This document shows positions 1-8,652 of a DNA stretch of 64,000 bases, one piece after another; positions within the stretch are counted from its first letter, which is position 1, and every line of letters starts with the position of its first letter. The DNA lies in assembly GCF_017641085.1 (NCBI RefSeq), contig NZ_JAEPPI010000002.1, positions 496,001 to 560,000 of the forward strand, read 5' to 3'. The position numbers and the translations under genes were made by a program. Below the pieces are notes generated by a model. That model was not told the origin of the DNA. It worked only from the letters and a program-made list of their open reading frames with translations, and searched no databases. Source of the DNA: Gracilimonas sp. (GTDB lineage: Bacteria > Bacteroidota > Rhodothermia > Balneolales > Balneolaceae).

Positions 1-2214
1 ATTGTTTATAAGGGCAAGCGCTCGGACGGAGAGTTTGAACGAGAAGTCGCCATCAAGGTTTTAAACAGGCGACTGGTCAGTGAAAACTGGGAAAAGAGGT
101 TCAAGCAGGAGAAGGTGATTCTCGCCAGTTTGGAACATCCCAATATTGCCAAGCTGTATGATGCCGGGATTTCCGAAAGAAACCGTCCGTACCTGGTTAT
201 GGAATACGTGCGGGGAATGTCGCTGAAAGAGTACATTCAAAAAGAGGAACCGGAACTGAAAGAATGCCTTTCCAAATTTAAAGAGATCTGTGAAGCGATT
301 GAATATGCCCATCGTAATCTGATTGTGCACCGGGATATCAAACCGCAAAACCTGTTGATTAATGAGCAGGGGCACGTCAAGGTGCTGGATTTTGGTATTG
401 CCAAAATTATTTCCGAAGAGCTTTCTGAAGAAGAAGTGATACAGACCATGGAATCGGGCCGGCTGCTGAGCTTAAGCTATGCAGCGCCGGAACAGGTTAA
501 TATGGGAAAGATAACGGTAGCCACGGATGTGTATGCGCTTGGTTTGGTACTGTATGAGATGCTCGCCCGGGAGAAACCATTCGATCTTTCAGGGAAGACC
601 CTGCAACAAGCCGAGAAAATAATCCTCAACAGAGAGACTGAGAATATAAGCGCAAAGGCGAAGGTAAAGCTCAAAAAAATTGATGCTAAAGATTTAGATG
701 CCATTGTAAACAAATGTCTTAGAAAAGAACCCGAATACCGGTATTCATCGGTACGGGAGCTTTTGAATGATCTGGAAAACCTTCAGAATAAAAAGCCGGT
801 TGCGGCGCGAAGAAACACCCGCCGGTATAAGACCGGGAAATTTCTGAAAAGGAATAAGTATCAGCTCTCGGTGGCAGCTGTATTTTTTGTGGCCATCGTC
901 ACATTTGGGGTTATTTACAGCATCAACATCACCAAAGAAAAAAACCGGGCACTGGAAGCGTTAAGCAGAGCCAAAATGGTTAGTGATGTAATGGTGAATG
1001 TATTTGAAGAGGTAGATTATACTAAGACGGAAGATCCCCGCCTGGCAACCAGCCGGTTCCTTGATGAAACCCTGAATGCAGTGGACAATATGTTTGCTAA
1101 TGTGCCCGGAGAAAGAGCTCGTTTGCTGATGAATTTCGGCTCCATAAAATTTAACCTGGGGGAGCTTAAAACAGCTGATTCATTACTGACGGAAGCTACT
1201 GCCATTCTTCATGCATTAGATACTGAAAATGAATACAGATACTGGCTGGCTGATGTGTTTAATGTAAAGGCCGATCTGGCTCGAGCCAGAGGGCAGGATA
1301 GCTTAGCATTGGCTTATGCAGATTCCCTGCAGCATTTTTTAGATAAAAATGAACAGGAAATAAGGAATCTGGAAATCGTGCCTCTCGACTGGGATGCGTA
1401 TTATTTGGCTGCTAAATCATATAAGGCAGAAGTGTATAGCTTTTTCGGGGAATTTGAGAAAGCGGACAGCATGTATACTGAGCTTTTTGAGGGGTACGCT
1501 GCACGAAATGACACTACTTCGGATGTATATTGGGTGGGACGCCACGACTATGGCTGGCTATTACTGGAAAAAGGAGAATATCACAGGGCTATTTCAACCT
1601 TTGATAAAGTGTTGGAAGCCCGCACAAAAGGTTATGAGATAGGCTATGCTCATTATACTCCTACCAAAATTGCCGGGGCTTATGCCAGCCTGGGCTGGGC
1701 TCATCATATGCTGGGACAGAGTAACAAAGCAGAAGAATATTCCAGAAAAGCTTTATCCATGTATACTGACATATTTGGTGAAAATCCAAGTATAGAAAGA
1801 GCCCGTGCAATGAATGATTTAGGGATTATCATTCAGAGAAAGGGTGAGTATGAAGAGGCCAGAGAGTTAATTGAAAAGGCTTATTACATGCGGAAGGATT
1901 TGTTGGGGGATACGCATCCCCTGACCCTGACCAGTGAAGGAAACATGGGGCTGGTATATTTCTACAATGACCAAAAGGAGAAAGCGCTGGAGTGGTTTAT
2001 TAAAGCCCACCAAAGTAATGTAAAGGTGAAAGGAGAAACACATCCTGATCATATGCGAGAGCTGAGTAATATTGGGGCTGTTTACATGCAGCTGGGAAAA
2101 AATGAGCAGGCCATAAAATATTTTGAAAGAGCCCTGAGCATGGGAGAGCAGTTCTTCGACACCACAAATGTAATTTACCGCAGAACGTTATCAGCATACA
2201 ACTCCATCAAGTAG
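1..2214 (+). CDS. Serine/threonine protein kinase with C-terminal TPR domain (5' truncated)
   Basis: The reading frame is open from base 1, so the N-terminus lies outside the window. Hanks-type kinase motifs are visible: VAIK (Lys at codon 19), HRDIKPQN (catalytic Asp near codon 112) and DFG (near codon 130). One membrane helix follows at about codons 286-308. The rest, about 430 residues, is helical with repeated TPR-like units such as 'ALEWFIKAH' and 'AIKYFERALSMGEQF'. Known for the family: it phosphorylates Ser/Thr on partner proteins, with the TPR part sensing or scaffolding on the far side of the membrane. The substrate is unknown. Bacteroidota and Balneolota often encode such kinases beside ECF sigma factors, but the upstream neighbour cannot be seen here. 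Confidence 0.93.
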   Translation: MVYKGKRSDGEFEREVAIKVLNRRLVSENWEKRFKQEKVILASLEHPNIAKLYDAGISERNRPYLVMEYVRGMSLKEYIQKEEPELKECLSKFKEICEAIEYAHRNLIVHRDIKPQNLLINEQGHVKVLDFGIAKIISEELSEEEVIQTMESGRLLSLSYAAPEQVNMGKITVATDVYALGLVLYEMLAREKPFDLSGKTLQQAEKIILNRETENISAKAKVKLKKIDAKDLDAIVNKCLRKEPEYRYSSVRELLNDLENLQNKKPVAARRNTRRYKTGKFLKRNKYQLSVAAVFFVAIVTFGVIYSINITKEKNRALEALSRAKMVSDVMVNVFEEVDYTKTEDPRLATSRFLDETLNAVDNMFANVPGERARLLMNFGSIKFNLGELKTADSLLTEATAILHALDTENEYRYWLADVFNVKADLARARGQDSLALAYADSLQHFLDKNEQEIRNLEIVPLDWDAYYLAAKSYKAEVYSFFGEFEKADSMYTELFEGYAARNDTTSDVYWVGRHDYGWLLLEKGEYHRAISTFDKVLEARTKGYEIGYAHYTPTKIAGAYASLGWAHHMLGQSNKAEEYSRKALSMYTDIFGENPSIERARAMNDLGIIIQRKGEYEEARELIEKAYYMRKDLLGDTHPLTLTSEGNMGLVYFYNDQKEKALEWFIKAHQSNVKVKGETHPDHMRELSNIGAVYMQLGKNEQAIKYFERALSMGEQFFDTTNVIYRRTLSAYNSIK

Positions 2215-2325
2215 CGTAAAGGGGAAAAGCAGGCCGCCAGGATGCCTGTAAATAGGGATTTCTCCTATTCAATCATTTATTGTATAATCAGGAAGGTTAG
2301 TAATAGAAATAAAGTGGGGGTTCTT

Positions 2326-3009
2326 ATGAAAGTGCTTTTTACGTCGGTTATTATGGTGTGTAGTCTCTTCAGCTTTTCACAAGCACAGGATCGTCCCGAT
2401 CCAAATATTCCGCAAGGCACAAATTTTGAAGTCCCGGATGGATGGGAGGTTCGCCTTGATCACGGCATGGATGATGTTGTCATAGGATCTAAGCCGGACT
2501 CTTCTGATATCTATTTTGTGAACATGACCCCGGGCTGGCATATTACCACCGGACCGGCCGGCATCTTTTATCATCCGGCTAATACAGCCTCCGGTTCATT
2601 TGGTGTAAAAACGGAACTGCACTTTTTTAATCCCGGCGAAAGAAACCGGGAGGGATATGGCCTATTCTGGGGAGGCTCCAAGCTGGATGGAGATGCTCAG
2701 ACATATATGTATTTTTTACTTCGGAATACCGGCGAGTTTCTCATCAAAAAAAGGACGGGGGAAGACACCGAGGTTATTCAGGGCTGGACGGCCAGCGATG
2801 CAATCAACATATACGATGACCCGGAAGTATCCTCTGTTTTGAATGTACTGCAGGTAAGGGTTGAGGGTGAGCGTGTTCGCTTTACAATTAATGATGAAGA
2901 GGTTGCAGATATTGATGCATCAGGTATGAACAATGATGGCATTTACGGACTGCGTGTTAACCATAGCGTGAACCTTCATGTTTCGGATTTGAGCTTATCG
3001 AAATTGTAG
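2326..3009 (+). CDS. Secreted protein with concanavalin-like (DUF1080/LamG-like) fold
   Basis: I place the start at the ATG at 2326 rather than at the in-frame ATG at 2242. The later start gives a clean signal peptide (MKVLFTSVIMVCSLFSFSQA, cleaved after about residue 20) preceded by a G-rich stretch, GTGGGGG. The mature part of about 207 residues is beta-rich, with 'GYGLFWGG', 'YMYFLLRNTGEFLIKKR' and 'VRVEGERVRFTINDEEV'. That pattern resembles jelly-roll domains of the DUF1080 / 3-keto-disaccharide hydrolase type. It is exported, and no catalytic residues can be assigned. The fold call is inference from pattern, not from a search. Confidence 0.8.
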   Translation: MKVLFTSVIMVCSLFSFSQAQDRPDPNIPQGTNFEVPDGWEVRLDHGMDDVVIGSKPDSSDIYFVNMTPGWHITTGPAGIFYHPANTASGSFGVKTELHFFNPGERNREGYGLFWGGSKLDGDAQTYMYFLLRNTGEFLIKKRTGEDTEVIQGWTASDAINIYDDPEVSSVLNVLQVRVEGERVRFTINDEEVADIDASGMNNDGIYGLRVNHSVNLHVSDLSLSKL

Positions 3010-3117
3010 TAACAAATTTTTACTCATCATAAAGAAAATACTGCCTGAAAGGCGTAACACCCTTCTGAAACCGGCGTATTAGCTCTTGTCTCACAAATAA
3101 ATAAAAGGAGAAGAGAG

Positions 3118-3537
3118 ATGAGAAAAGTTAATGCGGTATTGATCTTAGTAATAATCGGAATGATGACGGCAGCTTGCAGCACGTCAATAACAAAGTCCAC
3201 AACCACTCATGTTAAAGACCTGGTACAGTCAGATGTATTTGGCGTACTACCGGCGTATAGTCAGGAAATCATCGTTTACAATTCACCGGATGAAGTTGAA
3301 GGAGAATATCTGGAGCTTGCCACGGTTCAAATTCAGGAAACAGCCGGAGAAAGTTCCACTGAAAACATGATTGAAATGCTGAAAATAGAAGCAAAAAACT
3401 TAGGAGGGAATGGAGTAATTCTTATTGAGAATAAAACAGATGAGGGGTCAGTCTCGGTAACCAAAGAGGTTAAAGCAATAGCCGTGTATGCTCTCGATAA
3501 AATTCCATCAGAAACCAAGCCGTTGGTGCTGCTTTAA
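3118..3537 (+). CDS. Small lipoprotein of unknown function
   Basis: The protein has 139 residues with a type II signal peptide ending in the lipobox TAAC (Cys20), so it should be lipid-anchored in the cell envelope. The C-terminal half ('LELATVQIQE', 'MLKIEAKNLGGNGVILIEN') resembles the small alpha/beta fold of enterobacterial YdgH/RcsF-like or YbjQ-like lipoproteins. This is a pattern impression only. A purine-rich AAGGAGAAGAG ribosome-binding site lies directly before the ATG. It appears to be a single gene between an exported protein and a mechanosensitive channel. Confidence 0.8.
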   Translation: MRKVNAVLILVIIGMMTAACSTSITKSTTTHVKDLVQSDVFGVLPAYSQEIIVYNSPDEVEGEYLELATVQIQETAGESSTENMIEMLKIEAKNLGGNGVILIENKTDEGSVSVTKEVKAIAVYALDKIPSETKPLVLL

Positions 3538-3617
3538 AAGAAGTACGGAATTAAGCTTCGCTAAAATCGTTTTATTTCATGTACTTTATACGCAAAACAT
3601 GAACTAAGACACAAAAC

Positions 3618-4481
3618 ATGCAAGAAAGTTTTGAGCTTTTGTCGGACAGAATAATAAGCACAACGCCTCAAATTTTGGCTGCTATAGCATCGTTGGTTGT
3701 GCTTATTTTTATCGGCAGGCTTGCCAGCAGCGGTGTTGGTCGTTTACTTGGCGAAGATAAAACCAAAGGCGTAAAGCAAGTCCGGCTGATTAAGCGCCTG
3801 GTACGTTGGGCGTTTAATGTTCTGGGCCTGATTATTGCCTTACACCTTGTTGGATTAACACAAGTTGCCACCAGTTTTTTAGCTGCGGGTGGTGTTGTTG
3901 CCGTGGTACTTGGGTTCGCTTTCCGGGAGATAGGTGAAAATTTACTTGCAGGGTTATTCCTTTCTTTCAGCCGCTCTTTTGATGTCGGAGACCTGATTGA
4001 AAGCAATGGAATAAGAGGAATTGTGCAGAGAATAGAGATACGGGACGTTCACATACGGACTGCCGATGGGTGTGATATTTTTATTCCAAGCGCCACCATC
4101 TACAAAAACCCGCTTCACAATTTTACGAGAGATGGGTTGCGACGAGGCAGCTTCACCATTGGGGTTGACTATGGGGACGATCTTCAGAAAGTAAGAGAGA
4201 CTCTTCTCAAAACCGTACAGGGTCATAAACTCACGCTTGCAAATCCTGCCCCCAATATTCAGATAGCCGGTTTTACGGCAGCTTATGTTGAGCTGGAGGT
4301 TTTCTTTTGGATTGATACGTTCAGCAACGATCGCGGATTAGGTGAAATACGGTCGCAGGTGATGGACGGCTGCCACAAAACATTAGCTGAAAAAGGATTT
4401 ACCTACAGCTCTAATGTGACTACCGCTATAGACATGCTACCGGTGAGCGTGAACATAAATCAGGATAAGAAAACGCCTTAA
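3618..4481 (+). CDS. mscS: MscS-family mechanosensitive ion channel
   Basis: The 287 residues include three N-terminal membrane helices (about 18-38, 58-80 and 84-112). The last is the pore helix rich in Gly and Ala ('FLAAGGVVAVVLGFAFREI'). It is followed by the MscS beta-domain signature 'FDVGDLIESNGIRGIVQRI' and 'IPSATIYKNPLHNF', then a cytoplasmic alpha/beta vestibule. The length matches E. coli MscS (286). Known role: it opens under membrane tension to release solutes during hypo-osmotic shock. It stands alone and converges with the GAF gene on the other strand. Confidence 0.93.
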   Translation: MQESFELLSDRIISTTPQILAAIASLVVLIFIGRLASSGVGRLLGEDKTKGVKQVRLIKRLVRWAFNVLGLIIALHLVGLTQVATSFLAAGGVVAVVLGFAFREIGENLLAGLFLSFSRSFDVGDLIESNGIRGIVQRIEIRDVHIRTADGCDIFIPSATIYKNPLHNFTRDGLRRGSFTIGVDYGDDLQKVRETLLKTVQGHKLTLANPAPNIQIAGFTAAYVELEVFFWIDTFSNDRGLGEIRSQVMDGCHKTLAEKGFTYSSNVTTAIDMLPVSVNINQDKKTP

Positions 4482-4551
4482 AACTCGAGCCGCCGGAGTT
4501 GATCGATGTCCATTTCGTCTGAAAAGAAAAGTTTCTCGTGGTACTAATTGA

Positions 4552-5025
4552 TTAAAATTCGTCCGACAGAAACTCACAAATTTCTTCCAAAAGCTCACGC
4601 TGTTCTTTGGTGATGGAGTTCTTTGTGTTTGAGTCGATATCGAGTTGGCCTACAAACTCATCGTCTTTCATGATGGGGACAACAATTTCGGATTGTACAT
4701 CGGTGCTGCAGGCCAGGTAATTTTCTTCGCTGTGCACATCCTGTGCCACAAAGGTTTCGTGGCTAAGGGCAACCTGTCCGCAAATACCTCTGCCGTAAGG
4801 AATCCGGGTGTGGTCGGTAGAAGGGCCCACAAATGGACCGAGAACAAGTTCCTGTTTCCCCTCAGGATCAGGCAGATAAAAACCCACCCAGCTGAAAGAG
4901 GGGATTTCATCAGCTAACAATTCACAAATCGCAAAAAGCTTTTCATCGCGGGTAACATTTCGCTTTAAAATGCTTTCCGTATCCGAAATTAATTGATCAT
5001 AAGAAATAAGTTGTACAGCGCTCAT
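4552..5025 (-). CDS. msrC: GAF-domain protein, free methionine-(R)-sulfoxide reductase family
   Basis: The start is set at ATG 5025 (MSAVQLISY). The longer frame to 5106 would add a hydrophobic stretch atypical of the family. The protein is a single GAF domain of 157 residues with the fRMsr signature: 'LVLGPFVG', 'IPYGRGICGQVA', 'EENYLACS' and 'SEIVVPIM'. Two of the three family cysteines are present (GICG and YLACS). The one before the IPYGRG motif, 'IACVRIP' in E. coli, is replaced by 'DHTRIP'. Known role: reduction of free Met-R-sulfoxide via thioredoxin. Loss of that cysteine may change resolution of the catalytic disulfide. It is convergent with mscS. Confidence 0.85.
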   Translation of the reverse strand: MSAVQLISYDQLISDTESILKRNVTRDEKLFAICELLADEIPSFSWVGFYLPDPEGKQELVLGPFVGPSTDHTRIPYGRGICGQVALSHETFVAQDVHSEENYLACSTDVQSEIVVPIMKDDEFVGQLDIDSNTKNSITKEQRELLEEICEFLSDEF

Positions 5026-5148
5026 AGCATTAATAAAATTTGTTGGAACAGAAAATAAAACAATATATCCGATATAAAAGTTAAGCTTTGTTTTAAGTAA
5101 AAACACAAACTAAAAATTGGTAAAAAGCTGTGTATCTTTAGGGCCATC

Positions 5149-5823
5149 ATGGAAGAATTTTTCAAAGATATAATCCCCTTTTCTACTGTATTTATGAGCA
5201 TAGCAGCACTGTTTTTTGCAAGCTTTTCATCTTTATTTTCTGTCGTTAACCCCTTTGCAGCAATGCCTATCTACATTTCTTTAATGGAAGGGCATGCCGA
5301 TGAAGAGAAAATCAGGACCGCTCGCAAGGCTACTACTTACATGTTTTTTGTTCTGATCACCTTTTTGTTGGTTGGAACCTACATTCTCAGCTTCTTTGGA
5401 ATCAGCCTCCCGGGCATTCAGATAGCCGGAGGGTTGGTGATTGTAAGAGCAGGTTTTTCGATGCTAAGCCCGGATAACGGTGGTAGAAAGTTGACCAAGA
5501 AAGATCAGGAGGCAGCCAAAGAAAAAGAAGATGTATCATTCAGTCCACTTGCACTCCCTATGCTTTCGGGGCCGGGAAGTATTGCGGTTGTAATCGGATT
5601 CGGTTCTGATGCGCAGGGTATTACCGATTACCTGGTGAACGGAGCGGCTGTATTTATGACGGCGCTGGTTGCATACGGAATATTGAGAGTAGCACCCGCC
5701 ATCGTAAAATATATCGGTAAAACCGGAATGACGGTCATCACCCGCATGATGGGCTTCATCGCGCTGGCTATTGGTGTGCAATTTGTGATCAATGGTATAT
5801 CCAAATTTTTTGGAATTGGATAG
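5149..5823 (+). CDS. MarC-family integral membrane protein
   Basis: The protein has 224 residues and about six membrane helices. It carries the MarC-family hallmark 'SLFSVVNPFAAMPIYISL' near residues 24-41 and 'GPGSIAVVIGFGS' in the second half. The physiological role of the family is unsettled, since the old antibiotic-resistance link was withdrawn. The next gene (DinB-like) starts 4 bp after the stop, so the two are likely co-transcribed. Confidence 0.92.
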   Translation: MEEFFKDIIPFSTVFMSIAALFFASFSSLFSVVNPFAAMPIYISLMEGHADEEKIRTARKATTYMFFVLITFLLVGTYILSFFGISLPGIQIAGGLVIVRAGFSMLSPDNGGRKLTKKDQEAAKEKEDVSFSPLALPMLSGPGSIAVVIGFGSDAQGITDYLVNGAAVFMTALVAYGILRVAPAIVKYIGKTGMTVITRMMGFIALAIGVQFVINGISKFFGIG

Positions 5824-5827
5824 TCTC

Positions 5828-6274
5828 ATGGACCTTGAAAAGCTTTTCGAATACGACCGATGGGCCAACGAAAAAATACTTCAGGCTATTCGGGAACTTG
5901 ATGAGAGCGAAACAAAAGAAGAAGTCACGGGCTTGCTTTCTCACATCCTCGCAGCCCAACAGATTTGGATGAACAGAATCACAGGCAAAGAAACAGCGGT
6001 GGAGATTTGGCCACAATTTTCGATAGCTGAGATGAGCCAAATTATACAGGAGAACATCCAGAAGCTAAAAGACTTGGTTGCACAGAGTGATAATGCCATC
6101 ACCTACCAAAACTCCAAAGGCAAGGAATTCGGAAATGTTGTAGGTGATATTTTGACTCACCTTATTATCCACGGGCAACACCACCGGGCACAAATAGCCA
6201 CGCTTATTCGACAAGCCGGACAAATTCCCCCCGGCACTGATTACATCTTTTTTCTGAGGACAGTACACAATTAA
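5828..6274 (+). CDS. DinB/YfiT-like four-helix-bundle protein
   Basis: The start is placed at ATG 5828 (MDLEKLFEYDRWANEK), 4 bp after marC. The longer frame to 5792 overlaps marC without an advantage. The 148 residues show the DinB-2 pattern: 'YDRWAN', a first metal-ligand His in 'LLSHILAAQQIWMNRI', and the paired His of 'HLIIHGQHHRAQI'. Known for the fold: metal-dependent thiol transferases (bacillithiol or mycothiol-S-transferases) or damage-inducible proteins of unknown activity. The substrate here is unknown. It is likely in an operon with marC. Confidence 0.87.
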   Translation: MDLEKLFEYDRWANEKILQAIRELDESETKEEVTGLLSHILAAQQIWMNRITGKETAVEIWPQFSIAEMSQIIQENIQKLKDLVAQSDNAITYQNSKGKEFGNVVGDILTHLIIHGQHHRAQIATLIRQAGQIPPGTDYIFFLRTVHN

Positions 6275-6367
6275 CCCGTCTATTCATTAGTTTCTACGCT
6301 TAACATCAATTAAACGGACAATACCCTGGCACTCATCGAAGAATTTCTCGCAGCGTTTTCCTCTTTC

Positions 6368-7720
6368 ATGTGGGGATATCCCCTTGTCATTTTATTAGTG
6401 GGGGGCGGACTCTTTTTCCTGATCTCATCCGGATTCACTCCCTTTCGGTTTTTCTTTCATGCCATAGACCTGGTTCGGGGTAAATATGACAACCCGGATG
6501 ATCCCGGCGATATTAACCACTTTGAAGCTCTTTCCACAGCATTGGCTTCGACCGTGGGGATGGGAAACATCAGTGGTGTTGCAGTTGCGATTTTTATGGG
6601 TGGTCCCGGCGCGCTGTTCTGGATGTGGATGAGCGCCATTGTTGGAATGGCAACCAAATTTTTCACCTGTACACTTTCCATTATGTATCGCGGAGAAGAC
6701 ACCCAGGGCAAAATTCAGGGTGGACCGATGTATGTAATCCGGGAAGGACTCAGCAGCAAATGGATGCCTCTGGCTTACCTGTTCGCGATGGCGGGGTTAT
6801 TTGGTCCTCTGCCGATTTTTCAAACCAACCAGCTGGTACAGATTTTAAGAGACTTTATTTACATACCGAACGGATGGGTTGAAGCAGATGCCGCCTTTAC
6901 CGGAAACCTGATCACCGGAATTGTGCTTGTTGGTCTGGTTTCGCTGGTCATTTTTGGTGGGATTACCAAAATCGGGAAGGTAGCTTCAAAGCTGGTTCCC
7001 TCCATGGTTGTGATCTATGTGGTTTCGGTACTATTTATTTTAGCCGTTCACATTGCAGACATTCCCTACTATTTAGGGCTGATTGTAACAGACGCCTTCA
7101 CCGGAAAAGCCGTGATGGGCGGAGCTGTAGGACAGTTGATTATTATCGGGGTTCAGCGGGCTGCTTTTTCAAATGAAGCTGGAATCGGGACAGAGTCGCT
7201 GGCACACGGTGCGTCAAAAACCAAAGAACCTGTTCGGGAAGGATTGGTAGCTATGATGGAACCTGCCATCGATACATTGCTGGTATGTACCATGACGGCC
7301 CTTGCGATTTTGGTAACCGGTGTATGGCAATCCACGGAAGCCAATGGGGTAACGCTTACTCTCAACGCTTTTAACGAAGCTCTTCCTGCATTCGGTACGT
7401 ACTTATTGATTATATCCGTACTGACTTTCAGCGTAAGCTCCATGCTTTCCTACTCCTATTATGGCTCAAAATGTTTGGGCTTCCTGTTAGGTGCGGAAAG
7501 GCAGCATCTCTACAATTACTTCTATGTGTTCTCCATAATCTTTGGAGCAGTGGCTTCGCTGGATGCGGTCATCAACCTGATTGATGGTATGTTTGCCCTT
7601 ATGGCCATACCTACGGTGACTTCCGCTTTATTACTTTCCAAGAAAGTAAGGCTGGCCTCGAAAGATTACTTCACCCGCCTGAAAAACGGCGAGTTTAAAG
7701 AGTATTTGGAGAAGAAATAA
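6368..7720 (+). CDS. Sodium:alanine/glycine symporter (AGCS family)
   Basis: The 450 residues have the family's membrane topology and signatures: 'LASTVGMGNISGVAVAIFMGGPGALFWMW', split here as 'VGMGNISGVAVAI' and 'GGPGALFWMW', plus 'GGPMYVIREGL' and 'FSNEAGIGTESLAHGA'. It imports small amino acids with Na+. The ATG at 6368 falls right at the conserved 'WGYP' motif. Members normally have about 14 more residues before it. The frame stays open upstream to 6314 without ATG/GTG/TTG and encodes a plausible helix ('LALIEEFLAAFSSF') from a CTG at 6326. The true start may therefore be the CTG. Confidence 0.92.
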   Translation: MWGYPLVILLVGGGLFFLISSGFTPFRFFFHAIDLVRGKYDNPDDPGDINHFEALSTALASTVGMGNISGVAVAIFMGGPGALFWMWMSAIVGMATKFFTCTLSIMYRGEDTQGKIQGGPMYVIREGLSSKWMPLAYLFAMAGLFGPLPIFQTNQLVQILRDFIYIPNGWVEADAAFTGNLITGIVLVGLVSLVIFGGITKIGKVASKLVPSMVVIYVVSVLFILAVHIADIPYYLGLIVTDAFTGKAVMGGAVGQLIIIGVQRAAFSNEAGIGTESLAHGASKTKEPVREGLVAMMEPAIDTLLVCTMTALAILVTGVWQSTEANGVTLTLNAFNEALPAFGTYLLIISVLTFSVSSMLSYSYYGSKCLGFLLGAERQHLYNYFYVFSIIFGAVASLDAVINLIDGMFALMAIPTVTSALLLSKKVRLASKDYFTRLKNGEFKEYLEKK

Positions 7721-7746
7721 ACAAACTCTGCCATTCACGTCTATAC

Positions 7747-7805
7747 AAAGGGCTAAAGCCCTTTTTCCGGTTTATGCCACTCATTCACCGGCCTGAAGGT
7801 CGGTG
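7747..7805. repeat. REP-like palindrome pair left of RAYT transposase
   Basis: Two hairpins lie here. AAAGGGC-TAAA-GCCCTTT is at 7747-7764, and a stem with loop TGAA and arms CACCGGCC/GGTCGGTG is at 7786-7805. Both recur in inverted order and orientation on the right side of the transposase (8325-8380). That is the arrangement expected of REP sequences mobilised by RAYT proteins. Confidence 0.8.
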
Positions 7806-7887
7806 CAATTAAATGGTTCACCCGCTTTGATTTTATCTAATCCTTTCTATTTTTCTGAAGGGGAAGCTAAAAATTAAACCAAGAGAC

Positions 7888-8316
7888 ATGCCATTTATAA
7901 AAATGTATGGGCATTTTGTTTGGGCTACAAAAAGTAGAAAAAAGCTTTTAAGTCTGGATAATAAAAATATTCTGTGCCAACACATTCGGGAGTATTCAAA
8001 AGCCAAGCAGATTCACCTCTTGAATATTAATGGCTGGCATGATCATCTTCATGCTTTAATTTCAATATCGTCTGATCAGAACATTCAGACGATCATGAAC
8101 CTGATAAAAGGGGAGTCTTCATATTGGGCAAACAGAAACCTCTCGCTTCCTGAGAAGTTTGGTTGGCAAGAAGAGTATTTCGCTGTGTCAGTAGGGGAAT
8201 CACAACTGAAAAGAGTAAACGGCTACATTGATAAACAAGAAAAGCATCATCAGGTAAAGCCTTTTTCAGAAGAATATGAGGAGTTTATCAAAAACTATCG
8301 TTTTCATTCTAAGTAA
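7888..8316 (+). CDS. REP-associated tyrosine transposase (RAYT, IS200/IS605-like Y1)
   Basis: The 142 residues form a full Y1-transposase domain. It has the HUH motif in 'GWHDHLHALISI' (about residue 50), and the catalytic Tyr is likely in 'VNGYIDKQEKHH' (about residue 113). No tnpB follows. Mirrored REP-like palindromes flank the gene (7747-7805 and 8325-8380). Known for the family: single-strand cleavage and rejoining at hairpins, with housekeeping RAYTs dispersing REP elements. It looks intact and lies between two unrelated genes on the same strand. Confidence 0.88.
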   Translation: MPFIKMYGHFVWATKSRKKLLSLDNKNILCQHIREYSKAKQIHLLNINGWHDHLHALISISSDQNIQTIMNLIKGESSYWANRNLSLPEKFGWQEEYFAVSVGESQLKRVNGYIDKQEKHHQVKPFSEEYEEFIKNYRFHSK

Positions 8317-8324
8317 AAATTACT

Positions 8325-8380
8325 CCGCCCTTCAGGGCGGTGAAAGGCACTGACCCGGCTTGGGACAGGGCTTTAGCCCT
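8325..8380. repeat. REP-like palindrome pair right of RAYT transposase
   Basis: CCGCCC-TTCA-GGGCGG lies at 8325-8340 and AGGGC-TTTA-GCCCT at 8367-8380. They are the reverse complements of the hairpins left of the transposase, in mirrored order. The loop TTCA matches TGAA, and GGGCTTTAGCCC matches GGGCTAAAGCCC. Confidence 0.8.
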
Positions 8381-8652
8381 TTAAGAACCTCCAAGCGCCC
8401 CCAAGGCCTTGGAGCGTTCGCTGGTTTTTTTAAAGCTAACTGAATTTCAACTACGAATCCGCAACGCTTCCAGGACCTACGGACGCTGAAAGGTTGCTAA
8501 AAGTGAGTAGGGCTTTGAATTTATTTTAATAGGAGCCCTTAAAGATTCGGCAATCCTCTAAAACTTTAACATTTTTCTTATCCGCTCTTCTTTCAGATAT
8601 TGGCTGAAACCGTTATTTAGCGACCCTTCAACCCAAACAAAACTCTGCATTA
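8381..8652. other. Non-coding spacer with further small palindromes
   Basis: No gene is seen. The stretch contains a stem CTCCAAG/CTTGGAG (8389-8395 with 8408-8414) and the palindrome AGCGTTCGCT (8413-8422). They look like more degenerate REP-type debris beside the RAYT locus. The promoter of the following metalloprotease must lie in the right half. I could not assign boxes. Confidence 0.4.

Noticed and set aside
7-236. Minus-strand frames opposite the kinase gene
   Set aside because: They are shadows of the kinase coding strand, which shows unmistakable kinase motifs.
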